56,972 bases of DNA, from the NCBI GenBank assembly GCA_964489015.1, contig CAZAXD010000010.1:1-56972 (forward strand). The letters are read 5' to 3'. This DNA comes from JAPYWM01 sp964489015. Lineage in GTDB: Bacteria; Bacteroidota; Bacteroidia; SpSt-205. Positions 9,623 to 18,534 of this stretch are shown one piece after another. The position numbers were made by a program, and so were the translations under genes. Position 1 is the stretch's first letter. Each line of letters begins with the position of its first letter. The notes beneath the pieces were generated by a model, which did not search any database, was not told where the DNA came from, and saw nothing but the letters and a program-made list of their open reading frames with translations.

Positions 9623-10283
9623 GATGCCGAACGCGCTCAAGGTGCTTCTGAGCCGCAGGCGCTTCTCCAGCGAGCGGATATAGCGCAAGGAGCTGCTCAT
9701 AAGCTCGGGCCGCCGCCCGAAAATCCCCAGCTAGCTCGTAAGACAAGCCCGCATACAAAAGATACAACGGCGAAGTCTGGCTATTGCGGTGTATCTTCGC
9801 CGCCTTCTCATAAGCACGGGCAGCCTTATCAAAAGCTTTGAGCTCCGCATAAGCCCCAGCTAGCGCGCCATAAGCCGCTCCACCCAAATAAGTATCTGGT
9901 ATATCGCAGCCTTCTAACGCTTGCGCAGCTGCTTCATACTGGCCTAGCTTGAGGTGACATAAGCCCTGATAGAGGCGACACAGGTTGCCGGCAGCGGTCC
10001 AGCGATACTCTTTGGATAGCTGCTCAAAGCCCATAAACTGGACCGTCCCCTTGAGAGCTTTTTCAAAGGAGTCTTTGCGAAAGTAGGCCTCTGCATAGCG
10101 CATTTCAAGCTGGCACGCCTCATTCTGGGACTGAAGATAAAACCGCAGCCCCATCCAACCCAAAAGACCTAATAAAAACACCGTCGATCCTATGGAGACA
10201 TAACGATTTTCCCAGAAGCGCTTGAGTAAGTCGCGCCAGTCTCGCAGTTGTGTGGAGGAAGTTGCCTGTTCTTTTTCGGCCAT
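9612..10283 (-). CDS. TPR membrane protein (YfgM/tetratricopeptide-like)
   Basis: This 223-residue protein has a polar cytoplasmic N-terminus, one membrane segment (GSTVFLLGLLGWMGLRFYL, about residues 34-52), and a helical C-terminal region with tetratricopeptide-like repeats such as ALAGAYAELKAFDKAARAYEKA and YELAGDFRAAARAYEQLL. The arrangement resembles YfgM-like TPR proteins that assist envelope or translocon-associated chaperoning, but the partner is unknown. The start at 10283 (MAEKEQ) is preferred over a codon 9 bases upstream, because that codon would lie inside the TATCTTTG promoter box. The stop overlaps the ribH start by 11 bases, so the two are probably coupled. Confidence 0.75.
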   Translation of the reverse strand: MAEKEQATSSTQLRDWRDLLKRFWENRYVSIGSTVFLLGLLGWMGLRFYLQSQNEACQLEMRYAEAYFRKDSFEKALKGTVQFMGFEQLSKEYRWTAAGNLCRLYQGLCHLKLGQYEAAAQALEGCDIPDTYLGGAAYGALAGAYAELKAFDKAARAYEKAAKIHRNSQTSPLYLLYAGLSYELAGDFRAAARAYEQLLALYPLAGEAPAAQKHLERVRHHAR

Positions 10284-10289
10284 GGTCCG

Positions 10290-10297
10290 CAAAGATA
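10290..10297 (-). promoter_or_regulatory. TAnnTTTG -7 box of the TPR-ribH operon
   Basis: TATCTTTG on the minus strand ends 6 bases before the ATG at 10283. It lies in the 22-base gap behind the lipoprotein gene, giving the TPR-ribH pair its own promoter with almost no leader. Confidence 0.6.
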
Positions 10298-10305
10298 CGG
10301 CCTTT

Positions 10306-10824
10306 TTAGGGGATAGGGGGCAGGTATTTATGAACCCAGCGCCGCTGCTGTAGGTCGTAGAAGGTATTGAGGTCTGGAAAGTTTACGCAGCATTCTAGCA
10401 GGGCTAGGGTATCCCATTGACCCGCTGCCCAACGTGTAAAAAGCCCGATTAGGATAGGTCTCATCGTATCAGCCGGCAACCGACGTGTCCAGAAAAGCTC
10501 TTCATAATAAGCGAACCCCGTATCTGTCGGGACAAAACGTCCAGCGACAGCTTCCCGACGACCTTTGTATAAGCTACGCGCTGGCCGGCTAATCCCATAG
10601 TATATCGTATCCCCCACTTTACCCATAACCTCCCACCGGTAAGACGTAATACTATCTCGCGTAGCATGTGCCCCCGCTATGTAAGGAAAAAGGCGCGGCA
10701 AATAGACCTCAGCTAAGCGCCTATCCACCGAATCCCCTAAAAAGGCGGCGGGCTTAGGGGTGCTCACACACCCACTAAGCCCACCAGCGACTAAGGCAAA
10801 GAGCAGCCGATTAGTACCTTGCAT
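10306..10824 (-). CDS. predicted lipoprotein of unknown function
   Basis: I do not recognise the family. The start at 10824 gives a clear lipoprotein signal, MQGTNRLLFALVAGGLSGC, with the lipidated Cys at residue 19. The frame runs open further upstream, but that extension would lie inside the preceding gene and lacks a signal. The mature part is about 153 residues, with Tyr- and Trp-rich beta-like strands (SYRWEVMGKVGDTIYYGI) and no recognised motif. It overlaps the 3' end of the upstream beta-helix lipoprotein gene by 14 bases, so the two probably form an operon and may act together at the outer membrane. Confidence 0.7.
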   Translation of the reverse strand: MQGTNRLLFALVAGGLSGCVSTPKPAAFLGDSVDRRLAEVYLPRLFPYIAGAHATRDSITSYRWEVMGKVGDTIYYGISRPARSLYKGRREAVAGRFVPTDTGFAYYEELFWTRRLPADTMRPILIGLFTRWAAGQWDTLALLECCVNFPDLNTFYDLQQRRWVHKYLPPIP

Positions 10825-12208
10825 TTTGAGGGTCGAAATTCGTCCAGGTACGAGTCCAATCACTACTGGGCGAGAGGGCACCCCGGAATGGCACCGACTG
10901 GAAGAATCCACCCTGTAGCTTGCTATTAGTGAAATCAGCACCAGAAGCTAAAGGCGAGCCGCTCGGCAACTGAAGATTCGGATTGGCTTGCCCCTGAATA
11001 TACACGAAAAACGGCATCCGATTGCTGGTGCTATAACCAGCCAGTGTAGACAGATCGACATCCACAATAGTCTGGTTACTAGGACCGACTTGCTCCCAGA
11101 TCACCCGGGCCGTAGAATCCGTACTACCAGAAGTCCCGCGATACCGATTACTGACATTGCTAGAATCTATTAGAAGCACGTTGTAGCCAACGACTGCATC
11201 ATTACTAACGTAATGGGCTGCCGTCTGGGCCCCATCCACCCGAAATCCCGTCGGAAAGCCAGCAATCACCGAGTTGAAGAGCGATACGGCCGCACTTCGT
11301 CGGAAGTGCATAGCGTTTTGATAGTTTGCGCTGCGGCTGGCACCTCGCTTATCAATAGGCCCTAAAACAGTTACGTTCGAAAACACCGGCCTCGTATAGG
11401 GAGTAGCCGTCGACCCGGAAGCATCATTGTCGCACTCAAACGCATTGGAGCCCGATTGATCCGCTCCAAATGGGTCCCGAATAGCCAGGGCAAATTGCAC
11501 TCGGCCTTGATACCCAAAGTCTACATCAAAGTCATCATCCCATGTGACATACGAAACGAGGTACTTACCATCGACCGTACCACCAAACCACTCAAAGCCG
11601 TCATCACCGCCGTAGGAGACCTGTACATTTTCGATGACCGTCCCTCGGCCGACCCCGCCTAAGGTCAAGCTATTAACTTCGTTATTGGGCGTTAGGGCTA
11701 CCCCAGCAAACTCGATCCGCACATACCGTAATACACCTGAGTTATCATCAGGATTGGTGCCCCCGTACTGAAGCGGCGGGGAGATGCCTTCTATGGCTAC
11801 GTTGGACTGATTGACCGGGGCACGCCCTAAAATGATGATGCCCCCCCAATCGCCCCGATCTCTCTCCCCCGGCCCAAACTTAGAGGTAAAAATGATCGGC
11901 CGATCAGCAGTGCCTTCCGCCAGGATGCGCCCCCCTCTATCTATGATGAGCGTGCCTTTAGAGGACCGATCGCCGTAAATAATCGTCCCAGCCGGAATGC
12001 GCAAAACACCTCCACTGCGCACAATATAGGTACCCTTGAGGAGGTACTTTTTACTAGCATCAAGGACCTTTTCAGTCGTCAGCTCACCTTCGAGCACCTC
12101 CTCATTAGAGGCTGGTGGCGGTTGATCATTGTCGTTGTCCTTCTTTTTACAGCTGACTACCAGCGATAGGCTAAGGATTAGCCAAGTCAACCAGACTTGC
12201 GGTTTCAT
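10811..12208 (-). CDS. surface lipoprotein with right-handed beta-helix-like fold
   Basis: The N-terminus MKPQVWLTWLILSLSLVVSC is a lipoprotein signal with Cys20, followed by a KKKDNDND linker. The mature region starts with LTTEKVLDASKKYLLKGTYIV and LRIPAGTIIYGD, then DWGGIIILGRAPVN, VLRYVRIEFAG, and DDGFEWFGGTVDGKYL. This pattern is common in Bacteroidota lipoproteins annotated as T9SS-associated or parallel beta-helix proteins. The helix-like rungs (for example GVGRGTVIENVQVSYGGDDG) would form an elongated carbohydrate- or surface-binding domain; the ligand is unknown. It is the first gene of a pair with the lipoprotein at 10306. A weak box (CACCTTTG) precedes the ATG by 8 bases. Confidence 0.75.
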   Translation of the reverse strand: MKPQVWLTWLILSLSLVVSCKKKDNDNDQPPPASNEEVLEGELTTEKVLDASKKYLLKGTYIVRSGGVLRIPAGTIIYGDRSSKGTLIIDRGGRILAEGTADRPIIFTSKFGPGERDRGDWGGIIILGRAPVNQSNVAIEGISPPLQYGGTNPDDNSGVLRYVRIEFAGVALTPNNEVNSLTLGGVGRGTVIENVQVSYGGDDGFEWFGGTVDGKYLVSYVTWDDDFDVDFGYQGRVQFALAIRDPFGADQSGSNAFECDNDASGSTATPYTRPVFSNVTVLGPIDKRGASRSANYQNAMHFRRSAAVSLFNSVIAGFPTGFRVDGAQTAAHYVSNDAVVGYNVLLIDSSNVSNRYRGTSGSTDSTARVIWEQVGPSNQTIVDVDLSTLAGYSTSNRMPFFVYIQGQANPNLQLPSGSPLASGADFTNSKLQGGFFQSVPFRGALSPSSDWTRTWTNFDPQNARY

Positions 12209-12308
12209 ATCGCAAGCAAAGGTGAGAGGCCTGGATAAAGAAAGCTTTTCCCTAATGTAAACCCTGTGTGTAGGTTAGCCAAGCGCGAAGTACGTAACTT
12301 TATCCGTT

Positions 12309-13076
12309 ATGAGATTCGTCCAGCTAAGCACTCTCTTAGTAAGCCTCTGGATGGTGACGGGCTGCGATAGCTATTCTGGCAGCTCGCTGACCTTAGATAC
12401 GGGCACGCCCGGACAAGTCCGGGAAGCTAGCCTCGGTTTAGTGTCGGAGGCTTGGGAAGCGACCGCAGACTCGTTAGAATGGTGGGCGAGACGCTTAGGG
12501 GGCCACACCGTTAACCGTTCGCGAGACACTGATCGCCGCATTCGCTTGGAGCTACAGGTACCCGTGTCAGCCGCTGACACCTTTCTATACCTCGTGCGCC
12601 GCTTAGGACGCGTCTTTGATGAGCGCATCGAACGCCATGCCGCCACCGCCCAACGCACCGACTTAGAAACCCAGCTAAAAGAAAAAGAGGAGGCCATCCA
12701 ATCCTACGAAAAGCGCCTCAAAACAGCCGCATCCCGAGAGGAGATCAACGATCTCGAAAATACCCTCCGAAGCCTCAGAGAAGAATACCGCAAGCTCAGA
12801 AGGAAACTGGATGAACTCCAAGCCCAGACTGCTTATGTGCACATCTATCTGCAGATCGAGAATGCTGCTTATGCGGACCTCAAAGAAGGGGGGCGCTTCT
12901 GGCCTAAGTTCACAAAAGGACTCAAAGACGGGTGGTACATCTTTCAGTATTTCCTCATCGGCATGGCTTACTTGTGGTGGATGTGGCTGGGACTGGGTCT
13001 TATCATCGTCTTGGCGAGGTGGCACCATCGTCGCCAGCAACGTAAGAAACCACCCATGCCTCCGGCCGGTGCATAA
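12309..13076 (+). CDS. DUF4349-family lipoprotein
   Basis: The protein starts with a lipoprotein signal (MRFVQLSTLLVSLWMVTGC, Cys19). The DUF4349 core follows: REASLGLVSEAWEATADSLEWWARRLGGHT, then LELQVPVSAADTFLYLVRRLG, then a coiled coil of roughly 60 residues (about 110-175) rich in Glu and Lys. Near the C-terminus is a membrane segment (YLWWMWLGLGLIIVLARW) followed by a basic tail. Family members are envelope proteins of unknown role with this same coiled-coil-plus-TM design. It is monocistronic. A TAACTTTA element 6 bases before the ATG is a near-consensus -7 box. Confidence 0.8.
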   Translation: MRFVQLSTLLVSLWMVTGCDSYSGSSLTLDTGTPGQVREASLGLVSEAWEATADSLEWWARRLGGHTVNRSRDTDRRIRLELQVPVSAADTFLYLVRRLGRVFDERIERHAATAQRTDLETQLKEKEEAIQSYEKRLKTAASREEINDLENTLRSLREEYRKLRRKLDELQAQTAYVHIYLQIENAAYADLKEGGRFWPKFTKGLKDGWYIFQYFLIGMAYLWWMWLGLGLIIVLARWHHRRQQRKKPPMPPAGA

Positions 13077-13147
13077 AAGGCCAAGGCTTCCACTACTAAA
13101 TGGGTACCTGGCCCGTGCCCCAGTCGGGAGATAATAGGCTAGCTAGC

Positions 13148-14278
13148 TTAGACAGGCTCCCCTCCGGCGGTGTGCCCTGACTCGTGAAAAGGCTGCAGAA
13201 GCGGGTGAAGCGTACCTTCGACCACCCACCGCGCCACCTCTTCGCCGATGAGCGGGAGTAATAAAATACCATTTCGATAAAGGCCATTCACAAAGTAAAC
13301 TCTAGCCCCCTTAGGCCCCACTACCGGTCCATACAGCAAAGGCGTTCGGGCCTTAGTCGCAGGGCGCAACCCCGCCCAGATATCCTGAATGCGACTCTCG
13401 TAGAGGTCAGGCAATACGTAGTAAGCTCGTCGCAAAATATCTAGCAAGCCGCCGACCGTCAAGGAAGGATCGGCGCCTTTTTCCTCAGCTGTACCGCCTA
13501 ATAAGATGCGGTTCCGCTTAGGGATCGCATACCCATAGCCATGTTGGCGGCTAAGATACCGAATAGGGGCGGGAAGCCATCCGGGACGCGGTAGGTCTAC
13601 CGCAATCATCTGCCCCCGAACAGGGTAGACCGCAAAGGGTAAGGTTAGTCCTTCTAACGGCACCCCCACACAAGCGATAGCTACAGAGGCCTGCAAGGGC
13701 CCCGTTGACGTTTCAAGCTGTACGTAATCTGCCTCTAAGCTGACACGGGTGACGGGACGATCCTCTACGATCTCAACGCCTAGGCGTTGACAAGCCTCGA
13801 CGAGGCGAGCAACTAATAAGACAGGATCGACCTGTCCCTCATCCGGCGCGTAGGTGCCTGCAGGAATACGGTTGGATACCATGGGTAGCCGCTTTCGTAA
13901 ATCGGCACCTTCTAACCACTGGACATGCAGGCCCTGCGCCGTTTCAAACTCAAAGCGTCGCTGCAAATAAGAGACATCCTCGGGTAGTAAGGCAAGCTCG
14001 TAGGTACCGTTGATTTCATGGCCAATATCGCCTAAAGCCGCCACCCAAGTTGGGTAACGGGCGCGACTCTCCACCATCGCCCGAAGCAGGGAAATCTCCT
14101 CAAATTCTGCCTCATAAGCGGGCGAGAGCATGCCACCAGAAGCCCCCATTGCCCCAGCGCCTGGCTGACGCGCCTCTAAGATGATCACCTTCTTGCCGCG
14201 TCGGGCCAGCTGATAAGCCACCGCCAAGCCGGCCGCACCAGCGCCCACAACGATATGCTCAGCCGCCTTGTCGAGCAT
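13148..14278 (-). CDS. thiO: glycine oxidase ThiO-like FAD-dependent amine oxidase
   Basis: This is a DAO-family flavoprotein. ThiO oxidises glycine to the imine used for thiazole formation in thiamine synthesis. The FAD-binding VVGAGAAGLAVAYQLA motif begins at residue 11; later come SGGMLSPAYEAE, the second nucleotide motif with VYPVRGQMIAVDLP, and the C-terminal WAGLRPATKARTPL and YFVNGLYRNGILLLP segments typical of ThiO. Its start overlaps thiS by 20 bases, and that pairing is the main reason for choosing ThiO over other DAO-family oxidases. No thiG, thiH or thiE lies in the window. Confidence 0.85.
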   Translation of the reverse strand: MLDKAAEHIVVGAGAAGLAVAYQLARRGKKVIILEARQPGAGAMGASGGMLSPAYEAEFEEISLLRAMVESRARYPTWVAALGDIGHEINGTYELALLPEDVSYLQRRFEFETAQGLHVQWLEGADLRKRLPMVSNRIPAGTYAPDEGQVDPVLLVARLVEACQRLGVEIVEDRPVTRVSLEADYVQLETSTGPLQASVAIACVGVPLEGLTLPFAVYPVRGQMIAVDLPRPGWLPAPIRYLSRQHGYGYAIPKRNRILLGGTAEEKGADPSLTVGGLLDILRRAYYVLPDLYESRIQDIWAGLRPATKARTPLLYGPVVGPKGARVYFVNGLYRNGILLLPLIGEEVARWVVEGTLHPLLQPFHESGHTAGGEPV

Positions 14279-14471
14279 AAACGAGTTCTATCTCCTCGCC
14301 GCCTTGAATCATCACCATAAGCCAGCGGCTGCGCGGAATGACCTCCCGGTTGATCGCTACAGCGACTCCTACCCTTTCGGGATCAATGCCTTGGCGTCGC
14401 AAAAAATCCCTCACCGTTACAGGGCCGGTGGTATCTAGCTCTTGCCAAACCCCATTAAGCTTGACGCGCAT
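14259..14471 (-). CDS. thiS: sulfur carrier protein ThiS
   Basis: This 70-residue ubiquitin-fold protein ends in the diagnostic Gly-Gly, which is adenylated and thiocarboxylated to carry sulfur for the thiazole ring of thiamine. The middle reads VTVRDFLRRQGIDPERVGVAVAINREVIPR, matching the ThiS pattern. The start at 14471 overlaps the upstream epimerase gene's 3' end by 17 bases, and its own 3' end overlaps thiO, so the three genes are tightly packed. Confidence 0.92.
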   Translation of the reverse strand: MRVKLNGVWQELDTTGPVTVRDFLRRQGIDPERVGVAVAINREVIPRSRWLMVMIQGGEEIELVYARQGG

Positions 14472-15456
14472 AGGTCTTCAAAAAGAATTGAGCCGTCTCT
14501 TGAACAACTTGCTCAATCGGGGTATAGGTAAAGCCAAATGTTTGCGTGAGGCGGGAGCCGTCATAGCGGTAAGGCTGACTGGAGGTTCGAGCCGTCTCCC
14601 GGGTCATAACGGCTGGCATGCCTAAGAGACGGTGCAATTTCTCTAACGTCCATCCAATGGTTAGCGCTACCCTAGGCGAGAGGCGGTAACGCGGCGCCCA
14701 CACGCCTAAAGCCCGGGCTATCATCTGGAAAAGCGCCTCATAGGACAAGTTTTCTGAGACGGCGATATAGCGCTGACCCCATCCATGCGGATGACCCTCT
14801 ATTCCCAGTCCTATAGCACGAACCACATCGGAAGCGCCCACAAAGCCATTGACACCGGCCGGATAAAAAGGTAACCCCCGATAAATCGCCTTGAAAAAGT
14901 ATGGCGAGCCGCTCTCCCAGTCCACATACTCCCCCAAAATAATCCCGGGATTGAGTACTAGCACGGAGAGCCCTTCGGCTTCCCCGCGCCAGACCTCTTT
15001 TTCACCCGCGTACTTGGTATAGCCGTACCAGGTATTGTAGGGAGAAGGTTCCCAAGTCGCCTGTTCGTCAATGAGAGCCTGGGGTTCTGCAGGCCTGCCT
15101 AATGCCGCAATCGAGCTGATGTAAATAAACTTAAGCACACCTCGCTCGAGCGCGGCATTCACGAGCTGGCGGGTAGCTTCTACGTTGGTGCGCTGCATGT
15201 AGGCCCGTGCGCGCGGGGAAAAGCTAATCGTGGCAGCCATGTGCAAGACCCCTTCGGCCCCAGCGACCAAAGCTTCTAGCTCGGCCGGCTCCGTCAAGTT
15301 TACCCGGACAACCTCAACCTGTCCTTGATAAGGAGCTAGAACGGGATGATTAGGTCGCCGAACTGCCAACCGCAGGGGGAAAGGCTGACCGCTAGCCTGC
15401 CACCACCTAAGAAAATGATACCCTAAAAAACCGGTTGCCCCCGTTACGACCCACAC
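14455..15456 (-). CDS. NAD-dependent epimerase/dehydratase (extended SDR)
   Basis: This extended short-chain dehydrogenase has the nucleotide-binding TGATGFLGYHF motif near residues 5-15, the catalytic Tyr and Lys in YGYTKYAGEKE, and the upstream Ser in YISSIAALG. It resembles dihydroflavonol-reductase-like and NAD-dependent epimerases common in Bacteroidota; the substrate cannot be inferred. The start is GTG at 15456 (GTG-W-V-V-T-G); no ATG fits better. It sits 22 bases after trpS and overlaps thiS. Confidence 0.82.
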   Translation of the reverse strand: MWVVTGATGFLGYHFLRWWQASGQPFPLRLAVRRPNHPVLAPYQGQVEVVRVNLTEPAELEALVAGAEGVLHMAATISFSPRARAYMQRTNVEATRQLVNAALERGVLKFIYISSIAALGRPAEPQALIDEQATWEPSPYNTWYGYTKYAGEKEVWRGEAEGLSVLVLNPGIILGEYVDWESGSPYFFKAIYRGLPFYPAGVNGFVGASDVVRAIGLGIEGHPHGWGQRYIAVSENLSYEALFQMIARALGVWAPRYRLSPRVALTIGWTLEKLHRLLGMPAVMTRETARTSSQPYRYDGSRLTQTFGFTYTPIEQVVQETAQFFLKTYARQA

Positions 15457-15478
15457 GCCCTAAATAACAAATTTTTTA

Positions 15479-16447
15479 TCAGAGACCGATACGGCAACGG
15501 ACCTCCGATAGGGTCTGGTGGGCGTGGGTCCGGGCTTTCTCGGCACCGAGACGCAAGGTCTTTTCTAATAAAGCCGTGTCCTGGATAAGGGTCTGAAAGC
15601 GGGCTCGCTCATTGGCAAACCGAGCCGCCAGCGCTTCAAATAGCCACTTCTTTGCTTCGCCGTACCCGATTTGTCCCCTTTGGTAGCGCGTACGTAGGTC
15701 TGCTACGGCTTCAGGCGGAGCTACCGCTGAAAAAAGCTGGAATATGGTGCACTTATCCGGGTCTTTAGGCTGATCGGCCGGGGTCGAGTCCGTTACGATC
15801 CGGCGCACGCGCTTCTCCAGGGTAGCCAGATCGCCAAGGACATCCAGGGTATTCCCGTATGTTTTGCTCATCTTGCGGCCGTCGATACCTGGCAAAACCA
15901 TAACCGCTTCCTGAAAGACTGGCTCCGGCAAGCGAAAGACCTCCCCGTATGTCCGATTAAAAGCCCCAGCCAGATCCCGCGTAATCTCTAAATGCTGCTT
16001 TTGATCCTTACCCACTGGCACAAGATCCGCCTGGTACAAGAGAATATCGGCGGCCATGAGGACGGGGTATGTAAAAAGCCCAGCTGAGACTTCTGATAAG
16101 TGATCCGCCTTTTCCTTGAAGGAATGGGCATTCGCTAGCATGGGATAAGGCGTCAGACAGCCCAAATACCAAGCTAGCTCACAGACCTCTGGTACATCAG
16201 ATTGCCGAAAGAAAACATGCCGTTCGGGATCTAAGCCGCACGCTATCCAGGCCGCCGCTACCGCATAGGTATTTTCGCGCAAGAGATGCGGGTCTCGAAT
16301 CGTCGTCAGGGCATGGAGGTCCGCAATAAATAAGTAAGCCGGCTCGTCCTGCGCATTCGCCAGCGCAACAGCGGGCAGGATAGCCCCTAAGAGGTTGCCT
16401 AAATGCGGCTTACCGGAGCTTTGGATGCCGGTAAGAACCCGACTCAT
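15479..16447 (-). CDS. trpS: tryptophanyl-tRNA synthetase
   Basis: This class I aminoacyl-tRNA synthetase charges tRNA-Trp. The start MSRVLTGIQSSGKPHLGN contains the HIGH-equivalent HLGN at residues 15-18, and the KMSKT signature is at 192-196. The 322-residue length is typical. Its ATG overlaps the TGA of the small THX gene (ATGA), which implies translational coupling and supports this start. Confidence 0.97.
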   Translation of the reverse strand: MSRVLTGIQSSGKPHLGNLLGAILPAVALANAQDEPAYLFIADLHALTTIRDPHLLRENTYAVAAAWIACGLDPERHVFFRQSDVPEVCELAWYLGCLTPYPMLANAHSFKEKADHLSEVSAGLFTYPVLMAADILLYQADLVPVGKDQKQHLEITRDLAGAFNRTYGEVFRLPEPVFQEAVMVLPGIDGRKMSKTYGNTLDVLGDLATLEKRVRRIVTDSTPADQPKDPDKCTIFQLFSAVAPPEAVADLRTRYQRGQIGYGEAKKWLFEALAARFANERARFQTLIQDTALLEKTLRLGAEKARTHAHQTLSEVRCRIGL

Positions 16448-16587
16448 TTAGAAGAGGCGGTAGCCGAATCAGCTGGGGGGACCAGACCGGGTAATGGGTG
16501 CTTATTCCGAGGCTTGCGCGGACGAAACTTGCCATACGTGCCTCGCCATATCTTACCGCGGCGGGTGCGCCGATCTCCTTTTCCCAT
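16444..16587 (-). CDS. 30S ribosomal protein THX
   Basis: A 47-codon frame encodes a protein that starts MGKGDRRTRRGKIWRGTYGK and continues FRPRKPRNK. This closely matches the small basic ribosomal protein THX known from the Thermus 30S subunit and from Bacteroidota. THX sits at the head of the small subunit and stabilises rRNA. The remaining roughly 18 residues (PLPGLVPPADSATASSK) are a non-basic tail longer than in Thermus. The frame begins 6 bases after a TACCTTTG promoter box and ends in an ATGA overlap with trpS. The gene is easily missed because of its length. Confidence 0.93.
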   Translation of the reverse strand: MGKGDRRTRRGKIWRGTYGKFRPRKPRNKHPLPGLVPPADSATASSK

Positions 16588-16593
16588 AGAGCA

Positions 16594-16601
16594 CAAAGGT
16601 A
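16594..16601 (-). promoter_or_regulatory. TAnnTTTG -7 box of the THX-trpS operon
   Basis: TACCTTTG on the minus strand ends 6 bases before the THX ATG, in the 27-base gap after clpX. It separates THX-trpS from the clp operon and predicts a transcript with a leader of one or two bases. Confidence 0.65.
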
Positions 16602-16614
16602 CAATAATTATACA

Positions 16615-17835
16615 TTAGGCAGCTTTCGTACGAGATAAGCGCTGCGCCACCTCCGCTTCGGTGACGACGATCTTTTCGCCCCGTGGTCTGGCAAAGAGTA
16701 CCTCCTCTAGCACTCGCTCTAGTAAGCTGCGAAGGGCTCGGGCACCAGTCCTAAGCTCGACAGCCTCACGAGCGATCCGCCGTAGGGCCTCTTCCGTAAA
16801 AGTCAGCTCAATATCATCCCAGCTCAAAAGGGTTTGGTATTGCTTCACTAGCGCATGCCGGGGCTCGATAAGGATGCGGTAGAGCGCTTCTTCGTTGAGG
16901 GGCTCCATGGCGGCTACGACCGGCAGACGACCGATAAACTCCGGAATCAACCCAAACCGCCTCAGGTCTTCGGGCTCTACGTAGTGGTAGAGGTTCTCCA
17001 TCGGACCTACCGCCTGGTTTTGCGTGCGAAACCCTATCGTCTGTCGAGAGAGACGGCGGGCGACGATCTTGTCCAAGCCCTCAAAAGCGCCCCCACAGAT
17101 GAAAAGAATATTTTCGGTATTGACGGGAATAAAATTTTGCTCAGGATGCTTGCGCCCACCTTTAGGGGGCACGTTAGCGACGACTCCCTCCAGAATCTTG
17201 AGCAGAGCCTGCTGTACACCCTCCCCCCCTACGTCTCGCGTAAGGGAAGGGCTTTCCGATTTGCGGGTGATTTTGTCGATCTCATCGATGTAAACGATCC
17301 CGATCTCGGCGGAAGGCACATCATAGTCCGCCGCTTGCAAGAGCCGAACTAAGACATTTTCTACGTCTTCGCCAACATAACCCGCCTCCGTAAGGGTGGT
17401 CGCGTCCGCTATGGCAAACGGTACCTTCAAGTATTGGGCTATCGTGCGCGCAATAAGCGTCTTGCCCGTCCCTGTAGGACCGATGAGTAGAACATTACTT
17501 TTTTCGACGCGCACCGGGGCTTTGTCATAGGCCTTTAGCAACGCATCCACCCGCCGGTAATGATTGTACACCGCAACGGCGATCTTACGCTTGGCTTCCT
17601 CCTGTCCGACGATGTACTGGTCTAAATAAGCTTTGATTTCTGCGGGGGAAGTTTGGGGGAAGGTCCAGCGCTTAGCTTGAAGCTGTGCTCGGCGCTCCTC
17701 CTGAATGGCCCCGTGCAGATAGCCTATGCAGTCTAGGCATATATGCACTGGCCGCAGTGGAGATTGCACAAGCGGCGCTCCAGACCGTCCACAAAAGTCA
17801 CAAGCGGGGGCCGTCGCTTTCTCACGCGAGCTCAC
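16615..17835 (-). CDS. clpX: ATP-dependent Clp protease ATP-binding subunit ClpX
   Basis: ClpX is the AAA+ unfoldase that feeds substrates to ClpP. The N-terminal zinc-binding domain has Cys12, Cys15, Cys33 and Cys36. Walker A GPTGTGKT is at residues 119-126, the Walker B core IVYIDEIDK near 186-194, and the IGF loop that docks on ClpP (QTIGFRTQ) near 265-275. The 406-residue length is standard. The start is GTG at 17835, directly abutting the clpP stop with no gap. It is the last gene of the tRNA-tig-clpP-clpX run. Confidence 0.97.
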   Translation of the reverse strand: MSSREKATAPACDFCGRSGAPLVQSPLRPVHICLDCIGYLHGAIQEERRAQLQAKRWTFPQTSPAEIKAYLDQYIVGQEEAKRKIAVAVYNHYRRVDALLKAYDKAPVRVEKSNVLLIGPTGTGKTLIARTIAQYLKVPFAIADATTLTEAGYVGEDVENVLVRLLQAADYDVPSAEIGIVYIDEIDKITRKSESPSLTRDVGGEGVQQALLKILEGVVANVPPKGGRKHPEQNFIPVNTENILFICGGAFEGLDKIVARRLSRQTIGFRTQNQAVGPMENLYHYVEPEDLRRFGLIPEFIGRLPVVAAMEPLNEEALYRILIEPRHALVKQYQTLLSWDDIELTFTEEALRRIAREAVELRTGARALRSLLERVLEEVLFARPRGEKIVVTEAEVAQRLSRTKAA

Positions 17836-18534
17836 TTAGCGGGCAGAATTCGATCGGGTCGGTGTGAGCACCTCGTCTATCAGGCCATACGCCTGCGCTT
17901 CATCGGCCCGCATCCAATAATCCCGATCGGAGTCTTTCCAAATCTTTTCATACGGCTGTCCCGTGTGATGGGCTAAGATCTCATACAACTCACGCTTGAT
18001 CTTTTGTATCTCCGCATGAACGATCTCGATATCGGAAGCTTGCCCTTGTACGCCCCCCAGAGGCTGGTGGATCATGACCCGCGCATGGGGTAGGGCTGCT
18101 CGCTTGCCCTTGGCACCCGCTGCCAAGAGCACCGCCGCCATTGAAGCAGCCATCCCCGTACATATCGTGTGCACATCGGACCGCACGTACTGCATGACAT
18201 CGTATACGCTAAGCCCATCGTAAACCGACCCACCAGGAGAGTTGATATAAATGTAAATGTCGCGCTTAGCATCCGCCGACTCCAAAAAGAGCAGTTGAGC
18301 CGTAATGATATTGGCTATCTGACTATCAATCGGATACCCCAAAAAGATGATCCGATCCATCATGAGCCGCGAAAAAACATCCATGACAGCGATATTAAGC
18401 TGACGCTCTTCAATGATATTTGGCGTCAGATTGTAAATGCCTTTCTGAACGAGCGCCGCGTAAGCATCCACATGCAGACTGCTGATGCCATGATGTCCTA
18501 TCGCATAGCGGCGAAACTCCTTGCCCCAGTCCAT
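17836..18534 (-). CDS. clpP: ATP-dependent Clp protease proteolytic subunit ClpP
   Basis: ClpP is the serine protease chamber partnered with ClpX. Numbering from an ATG at 18537, the catalytic triad is Ser132 in GMAASMAA, His157 in MIHQPLGG, and Asp206 in DRDYWM, spaced as in Escherichia coli ClpP. The N-terminus, about 20 residues longer than the E. coli precursor, may be a propeptide. The start falls in ATGATGA, where the tig stop overlaps two consecutive ATG codons (18537 and 18534); either could be used. A longer frame extending into tig is unlikely to be translated. Confidence 0.96.
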   Translation of the reverse strand: MDWGKEFRRYAIGHHGISSLHVDAYAALVQKGIYNLTPNIIEERQLNIAVMDVFSRLMMDRIIFLGYPIDSQIANIITAQLLFLESADAKRDIYIYINSPGGSVYDGLSVYDVMQYVRSDVHTICTGMAASMAAVLLAAGAKGKRAALPHARVMIHQPLGGVQGQASDIEIVHAEIQKIKRELYEILAHHTGQPYEKIWKDSDRDYWMRADEAQAYGLIDEVLTPTRSNSAR

